Shown here: piece after piece, positions 15,166 to 18,890 of the stretch | Layout: each line of letters begins with the position of its first letter | How positions within the stretch are numbered: position 1 is the stretch's first letter | NCBI GenBank assembly: GCA_964622255.1 | Contig: CAZUPK010000009.1 | Coordinates: 1 to 18,890 of the forward strand | Source: SZUA-1377 sp964622255 | GTDB lineage: Bacteria > Campylobacterota > Campylobacteria > Campylobacterales > QNZT01 | DNA: 18,890 nucleotides | Direction of reading: 5' to 3' | Made by a program: the position numbers and the translations under genes | Notes under the pieces: generated by a model | Database searches by the model: none | What the model was told of the DNA's origin: nothing | Seen by the model: the letters and a program-made list of their open reading frames with translations, nothing else

Positions 15166-16019
15166 TAAAATACCTTATCCAAGACAATTAATGTAAAAAA
15201 CATAATGCCCAGATAGCCATTTAAAGTAAAAAAAGCTTTATCTATTTTGGTAAAATCTTTATTTACTATTTTATGTTCATTATATAGTATTATGGCACTT
15301 AGTAAAACTGCAAGATATACAAAAAATCCTAAGTTGGCCTCTACTACAAATAATAACCAAAAAAGTATGGTCAATGTATGGAAAATCTTTGATATGAATA
15401 ATGTAGCTTTTGCACCATAGATAGATGGGATGGAGTAAAGTTTTTTTTCCCTGTCATACTCTATGTCTTGTAAAGAGTATAAAAGATCAAAACCGGCTAC
15501 CCAAAACATAACTCCTATAGATAGTAAAACCGACCACATAGTTATTTTCGCTTCAACCGCGATAACTCCAGCTATAGGGGCAAGTCCCAAAGATAGTCCT
15601 AAGATAAGATGAGCAGTGGAAGAAAATCTTTTAAATAGTGAATATCCTCCAAGTATAAAGAGTATAGGAAAACTTAACCAAAAAGCCATAGAGTTTATAA
15701 ATCCTGCAACTATGACAAAAACTAAAGCATTGATTAGTGTAAAGGCTAAGATACTCTTTTTTGATAGTCTTCCATCTACACTAGGACGGTTTTTAGTTCT
15801 TGGATTTTCTTTATCGACATCTATATCAATATATCTGTTAAATCCCATAGCGAAGTTTCTTGCACTAATAGTTGCTAGTATTCCTAAAAACAAAAGTTTC
15901 CATCCGAAAAAACCATTTGCTGAAACTATCATAGCTATAAATATAAAAGGAAACGAAAATATAGAGTGTTTAAACATAACAAGTTCATTTAAATCATTTA
16001 ATAACTTTTTTATTTTCAT
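15165..16019 (-). CDS. mqnP: UbiA-family prenyltransferase, probably MqnP of the futalosine menaquinone pathway
   Basis: This integral membrane enzyme attaches a polyprenyl chain to an aromatic quinone precursor. It has 284 residues and about eight to nine membrane helices. The two aspartate-rich motifs that bind Mg-diphosphate are clear: NRYIDIDVDKENPRTKNRP (61-79; N61, D65, D69) and DLLYSLQDIEYDREKKLYSIP (178-198; D178, D185, D189). The family is UbiA. MqnP is preferred over UbiA proper because Campylobacterota make menaquinone through futalosine and generally lack ubiquinone. That is an argument from lineage, not from a residue. An AAGGATAT ribosome site precedes ATG 16019. It is the first gene of a minus-strand operon whose members overlap by 1, 4 and 11 bp. 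It functionally complements complex I, which reduces the quinone pool. Confidence 0.85.
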   Translation of the reverse strand: MKIKKLLNDLNELVMFKHSIFSFPFIFIAMIVSANGFFGWKLLFLGILATISARNFAMGFNRYIDIDVDKENPRTKNRPSVDGRLSKKSILAFTLINALVFVIVAGFINSMAFWLSFPILFILGGYSLFKRFSSTAHLILGLSLGLAPIAGVIAVEAKITMWSVLLSIGVMFWVAGFDLLYSLQDIEYDREKKLYSIPSIYGAKATLFISKIFHTLTILFWLLFVVEANLGFFVYLAVLLSAIILYNEHKIVNKDFTKIDKAFFTLNGYLGIMFFTLIVLDKVF

Positions 16020-16108
16020 ATATATCCTTAAAATAAAATATATTTTACTAAAACTATCTTAGTTTATATCCTATATTTGGGGAAATGGTAACTTTTTGTA
16101 GTTTTTGG

Positions 16109-16137
16109 AAACTCTGGTGAAGCTTATATGAGAGTTT
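16109..16137. repeat. Inverted repeat, 7-bp stem
   Basis: AAACTCT (16109-16115) is the exact reverse complement of AGAGTTT (16131-16137) across a 15-base loop, and two further T's follow. It could be a weak terminator on the + strand or a relic of an IS end. The right arm coincides with the start of the slt-like direct repeat. Confidence 0.45.
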
Positions 16138-16148
16138 TTCTTACGATA
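16130..16148 (+). repeat. Direct repeat, copy 1 of the slt gene start
   Basis: GAGAGTTTTTCTTACGATA occurs here and again, exactly, at 16940-16958 inside the first codons of slt, 810 bp away. Here it lies in a frame ATG AGA GTT TTT CTT ACG ATA that stops two codons later. A GTGAAG matching the slt start lies eight bases further upstream (16117-16122). Confidence 0.85.
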
Positions 16149-16170
16149 GTAAAGTGATAAACAATGAAGC

Positions 16171-16201
16171 TCCATTTTTAGTTAGGGTTTAGCAAAATGG
16201 A
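16171..16201. repeat. Inverted repeat, 8-bp stem
   Basis: TCCATTTT (16171-16178) pairs with AAAATGGA (16194-16201) around a 15-base loop. It lies upstream of the TnpB remnant, where the subterminal hairpin of an IS200/IS605 element would be expected, but no matching hairpin is seen at the other side. Confidence 0.45.
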
Positions 16202-16245
16202 AAGAGTATTATAAAGGAGGCAAAAAGTAGATGAAATGATGTTAA

Positions 16246-16599
16246 AAAAAAGAATTTAACTCTATTAAGAAAAAAGATTTTCTATTTGTGTATGAAGATA
16301 AAACAAAAGTATCTAACAATTTCAAAAAATATTCTCTAAAAATTGCAAAACTTTATAATAAAATCAGCAATATAAAAAAAGATTTATCTTTAAAAGATAG
16401 AATCTATAAATGTGAAATATGTAGATTAGAAGGTGATAGAGGTTATATAGCCTCTATTAACCTACATAATAAACTACCGAGAATTCGTCGGAGAATTCAT
16501 CGGAAAGTAACACCTGTGGAGATAACAGCTTTGAATTTGCCAACTAGATTGACAGATTTAACTAGTATCGTGGAAGCAGGAATTAAACATTATCTTTGA
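16246..16599 (+). pseudogene. Remnant of an IS200/IS605-family tnpB (OrfB), internally deleted
   Basis: This is the decayed C-terminal part of an RNA-guided nuclease-type TnpB accessory protein from an IS200/IS605 element. The frame opens after a stop at 16243-16245 (KKEFNSIKKKDFLFVYE). From GTG 16288 it reads KVSNNFKKYSLKIAKLYNKI, matching the TnpB helical region that normally leads into RKDFLHK. It then jumps directly to LSLKDRIYKCEICRLEGDRG, the second half of the C-terminal zinc ribbon, and on to VTPVEITALN and IVEAGIKHYL at the end. The stretch between KKD and LSLKD, normally carrying the second catalytic acid and the first zinc-binding CxxC, is missing. The usual DRDxNAA motif is DRGYIAS, so the catalytic aspartate is glycine. 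Complete TnpB is about 400 residues. No tnpA and no clear IS ends are visible, so the element is dead. Confidence 0.82.
16479..16502 (+). repeat. 12-bp tandem duplication in the TnpB remnant
   Basis: GAGAATTCGTCG is followed immediately by GAGAATTCATCG, with one mismatch. It encodes the repeated RIRR/RIHR in the remnant protein and preserves frame. It looks like a slippage duplication in a gene no longer under selection. Confidence 0.75.
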
Positions 16600-16665
16600 G
16601 TAATTGTGCTTGAAGATGAGTAAGTTTTAAGGAATGGTAAAAAATTATATCAAGGAGATAGTAAG

Positions 16666-16929
16666 ATGATAATACTAGAGGCACTTGTAGGAACACTTTT
16701 AAGCATCATAAATTTATATATTTGGGTTGTTATCATAGCTGCACTTATAACTTGGGTAAATCCAGATCCAGCAAATCCAATAGTCCAAATCCTAAGAAGA
16801 TTGACCGAACCAGTTTATAGAAAGATGAGAGAGTTTTTTCCGACAAGTTTTAATGGGATGGATTTTGCACCCATAATATTGATACTAATACTTCAATTTT
16901 TATCACGAATCCTTATAAGACTTTTTTAA
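16666..16929 (+). CDS. YggT family membrane protein
   Basis: This small integral membrane protein of the YggT family has 87 residues, with hydrophobic segments at about 5-30 and 66-86 and the family signature ITWVNPDPANPIVQILRRLTEP (28-49) between them. It is a single YggT unit, about half the length of the two-unit enterobacterial protein. The family's molecular function is not established, although roles in osmotic tolerance and at the division site have been proposed in different bacteria. AAGGAG eight bases before the ATG supports this start. It is followed five bases later by slt, and in C. jejuni a YggT gene also sits next to a transglycosylase gene (Cj0844c/Cj0843c, from memory). The upstream 66 bp after the TnpB remnant must hold its promoter, but no strong one is seen. 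Confidence 0.88.
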   Translation: MIILEALVGTLLSIINLYIWVVIIAALITWVNPDPANPIVQILRRLTEPVYRKMREFFPTSFNGMDFAPIILILILQFLSRILIRLF

Positions 16930-16934
16930 AAGCA

Positions 16935-18395
16935 GTGAAGAGAGTTTTTCTTACGATACTTTTTTGGTTGAGTATATCTCAAGCTTTAACTTTTAGTGAA
17001 TTATCATCTCTACCAAAAAGTATAGAAAAAGATTTTTATATCTATCTTTATCTTCTAAAACATAACTCTATTTATGAGGCTAAAGAGCTTTTTAAACAGG
17101 TAAAGCACTTAAATGGAAAATTAAAAAGAGAGTTTAAAAGGTATGGACTTATAAAAACTCCAAAAGTCTTACAAGAAAAACCAAAAGAGGCTTATGATTT
17201 GGACAAACTCTCAAATCTGCCACCAAATAAATTTTTGGAGATTTTTAACTCTTTATCATCTTGGCATATAGGAAGGTATCTAAATAAACCGCTAAGAAAA
17301 GAGTATGTAAAAAAGTTAGCAAACTATAACGGTTTTAACAGATTTACAAAGCTTATCTTAAAATCAAAAGCAGATAGACTAAAAGCATCCATACTGGATG
17401 TAAAATCAAATAAAACAAAAGCTGAAAGCTCTTTTTATATGGCTTTGGCAAATCTAAACAACAAACCTCTAGCCATTTACTACCTAAAACTTGCAAAGAA
17501 AAATGCAGTGAGTGATTTTAAAAAAAATCGTGCTACTTTTTGGCTTTACCTAGTTACAAAAGATAAAAAATATCTAAAAGAACTTGGAAAAAGTAAAGAG
17601 TTGAATATCTACTCTTTATATGCCTATGAAAACCTAAATAAAAGCTTTTCAAACATAGTAACGGAGTTTAAGATAACAAAAATTGTTCCTCCGTTTGATT
17701 ATAAAAATCCATTTGCTTGGGTCAAAATAAGAAAAGATGCATATAGATATTTAAAAAATCTTCACTCAAACAGGCAAAAAATAAGATGGCTAAAAAATCA
17801 CTTTGCTTCAAAAGAGACATTTCCACATTTAGCTTATTTGCTTAGGGATTATGGTAAGGAAAACTATTTTTTATTTCCATATTATAGCTATATAAAATTT
17901 CTTCCAAAAAAGAGACAAGCTTTGATACTTGCCATAGCTAAGCAAGAAAGTCGATTTATCCCAACTGCTGTTTCTCCATCTTTTGCTTTAGGGATGATGC
18001 AGTTTATGCCGTTTTTGGCTAAGCATACTGCAAAGAAGTTAGGGATAAAAAACTTTAGTTATGATGATATGTTTGATCCAAAGATGGCATATCTTTTTGC
18101 AAACGATCACTTAGACTATCTTGAAAGGCACCTTTTTCATCCTCTTTTGATAGCTTATGCTTACAATGGTGGAATAGGTTATACTAAAAGAAACATACTT
18201 CAAAAAGACTTTTTTAAACAAGGAGAATATGAGCCTTTTTATAGTTTAGAGATGATAAAGCCTGAACAACCAATGCACTATGCAAAAAAGGTTTTAGCAA
18301 ACTATGTAGTTTATTGTAATCTCTTGGGAGTTGATATAACTGTTACTCAGATGTTAGAGAGGTTAAAGGATATATCTAGTAACCATAAGTTTTAG
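16935..18395 (+). CDS. slt: Soluble lytic murein transglycosylase (SLT family)
   Basis: This periplasmic enzyme cleaves the glycan strands of peptidoglycan to 1,6-anhydromuramyl ends. It has 486 residues. A signal peptide MKRVFLTILFWLSISQA (GTG start) is followed by an alpha-helical superhelical region (about 20-320) like the U-shaped domain of Slt70, and then the catalytic domain. That domain has AIAKQESRF with the catalytic glutamate E338, ALGMMQFMP (351-359), and AYAYNGGIG (407-415). It is shorter than the 645-residue Escherichia coli Slt70 but typical in order. GTG 16935 is the only start that gives an intact signal peptide. The ribosome site is weak, and the 5-bp gap after yggT suggests coupled translation. 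The first codons are duplicated at 16130-16148. Confidence 0.9.
   Translation: MKRVFLTILFWLSISQALTFSELSSLPKSIEKDFYIYLYLLKHNSIYEAKELFKQVKHLNGKLKREFKRYGLIKTPKVLQEKPKEAYDLDKLSNLPPNKFLEIFNSLSSWHIGRYLNKPLRKEYVKKLANYNGFNRFTKLILKSKADRLKASILDVKSNKTKAESSFYMALANLNNKPLAIYYLKLAKKNAVSDFKKNRATFWLYLVTKDKKYLKELGKSKELNIYSLYAYENLNKSFSNIVTEFKITKIVPPFDYKNPFAWVKIRKDAYRYLKNLHSNRQKIRWLKNHFASKETFPHLAYLLRDYGKENYFLFPYYSYIKFLPKKRQALILAIAKQESRFIPTAVSPSFALGMMQFMPFLAKHTAKKLGIKNFSYDDMFDPKMAYLFANDHLDYLERHLFHPLLIAYAYNGGIGYTKRNILQKDFFKQGEYEPFYSLEMIKPEQPMHYAKKVLANYVVYCNLLGVDITVTQMLERLKDISSNHKF
16940..16958 (+). repeat. Direct repeat, copy 2 (within slt)
   Basis: This second exact copy of the 19-bp sequence is described at 16130-16148. 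It encodes RVFLTI of the slt signal peptide and is the likely source of the other copy. Confidence 0.85.
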
Positions 18396-18450
18396 AATTT
18401 TGATGATAATGTTAAGTTTTGTTCACTCTACTTATAAGCATAAAGTTGTT

Positions 18451-18890
18451 TTATACCAAATGAAATAGATTTAGTGCAAAGCTCTCAAGTATCGCTATAG
18501 AAAAAGGCTCTTTATAGGCAATATGTTCATCTTCTTTCATTAACACATCCAAGTGATAGAGATTATCTTCTCGTAAAAATCTTTAGCAGTTGTCTTAAAG
18601 TTAGCCATTAGATATTCGGTATAAAATGTTTGCTTTTTTGTTTTTGGATCAGTTAATGTTTTTTTGACTCTGATTAGAGATTGGATATTGTTAAATCTAT
18701 TATAATACATTGCAATATCCGTAGATTTGCTATAAAATACTTCAACCTCTTGAATTGCATCAAATGAAAATATCTGTCCTTCATCACTAAAAATGTCATC
18801 TTCCTCAAGAGCCTGTTTTAACGCACTTATTTCATTGGTCTTATTTTTTGCCATAAATTTATGTGCAAACACTATCTTTGTATCTTTATC
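18451..18890 (-). pseudogene. Remnant of an ISAs1-type transposase, frameshifted and deleted, running off the window
   Basis: The frame is open to the right edge of the window, reading DKDTKIVFAHKFMAKNKTNE, the central part of an ISAs1-family DDE transposase. It continues through FNNIQSLIRVKKTLTDPKTK to TAKDFYEKIIS and then hits a stop at 18540 after ITWMC. In another frame the C terminus continues as HLDVLMKEDEHIAYKEPF, then SIAILESFALNLFHLV, to a TAA at 18451-18453. In intact relatives, KIIS is followed by an HW.VE.YHYHLD stretch, so a small out-of-frame deletion joined KIIS to HLD. The jump from IFSFDA to IQEVEVFY also looks like an internal deletion. The family call is from remembered motifs. 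No terminal inverted repeat could be defined in 18396-18450. Confidence 0.72.

Larger units (their letters stand above)
16020..16287. other. Intergenic scar between mqnP and the TnpB remnant
   Basis: This gap of about 270 bp holds no complete gene. From left to right it contains the AT-rich upstream region of mqnP (minus-strand promoter likely here but not pinpointed), a 7-bp hairpin (16109-16137), an aborted reading frame MRVFLTIVK (16128-16157) that copies the start of slt, an 8-bp hairpin (16171-16201), an isolated strong ribosome site AAAGGAGG (16213-16220), and a run of short, stop-rich frames leading into the TnpB remnant. Confidence 0.6.

Noticed and set aside
15616..16062. 148-codon open frame on the plus strand opposite mqnP
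   Set aside because: It is antisense to a clear UbiA-family gene, with no ribosome site and no recognisable domain.
16138..16150. TTAC as an IS608-type insertion target next to the TnpB remnant
   Set aside because: The identity with slt continues past TTAC through GATA, so the junction does not fall where such an element would begin.
16128..16157. A small real gene MRVFLTIVK
   Set aside because: Its nucleotide identity to the slt start and abrupt stop make a stranded duplication more likely than a functional peptide.
18540..18872. A complete 110-residue hypothetical protein at the right end
   Set aside because: The frame continues past the proposed GTG to the window edge, and its last residues (ITWMC) come from a frameshift in a transposase remnant.

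Overview
The window is an AT-rich (roughly 70% A+T by eye) stretch of a Campylobacterota (formerly Epsilonproteobacteria) chromosome. The main taxonomic evidence is gene order: a complex I (nuo) operon ending in nuoN is followed directly by a large periplasmic TPR protein that I identify as the flagellar motor protein PflA. The same junction exists in Campylobacter jejuni (Cj1566c-Cj1565c) and Helicobacter pylori (HP1273-HP1274), from memory. A MqnP-type prenyltransferase of the futalosine menaquinone route and a yggT-slt pair agree with this. The genus cannot be fixed from the sequence.

Layout: (1) 1-8931, + strand: the 3' part of nuoG, then nuoH, I, J, K, L, M and N, tightly packed with ATGA overlaps at J/K and M/N. 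This encodes part of the peripheral arm and the whole membrane arm of a proton-pumping NADH/ferredoxin/flavodoxin:quinone-type dehydrogenase. (2) 8925-9052: a perfect palindrome overlapping the nuoN stop, an extended -10 promoter, and a compact leader predicted to fold into a hairpin with a loop-to-tail pseudoknot. (3) 9053-11371: pflA. (4) 11418-13430: a modABC molybdate ABC importer operon. Its first gene may be translated from a leaderless mRNA. (5) 13477-16019, - strand: a four-gene overlapping operon read as mqnP, a degenerate PilZ-like protein, a membrane-anchored coiled-coil/HTH-like protein, and a divergent family-1-type uracil-DNA glycosylase. (6) 16020-16650: a scar region with a decayed IS200/IS605 TnpB remnant, hairpins, a 12-bp tandem duplication, and a stray copy of the slt gene start. 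(7) 16666-18395, + strand: yggT and a soluble lytic transglycosylase (slt). (8) 18451-18890, - strand: a frameshifted, internally deleted ISAs1-type transposase remnant that runs off the window.

Functional themes: respiration (complex I, menaquinone prenylation, and molybdate supply for the many Mo-enzymes of these bacteria), motility (pflA), and cell-wall remodelling (slt). The least explained elements are the structured pflA leader, the PilZ-like/coiled-coil pair inside the mqnP-UDG operon, and the rearranged scar between mqnP and yggT. I see no CRISPR array, tRNA, rRNA, phage, toxin-antitoxin or defence system in this window.
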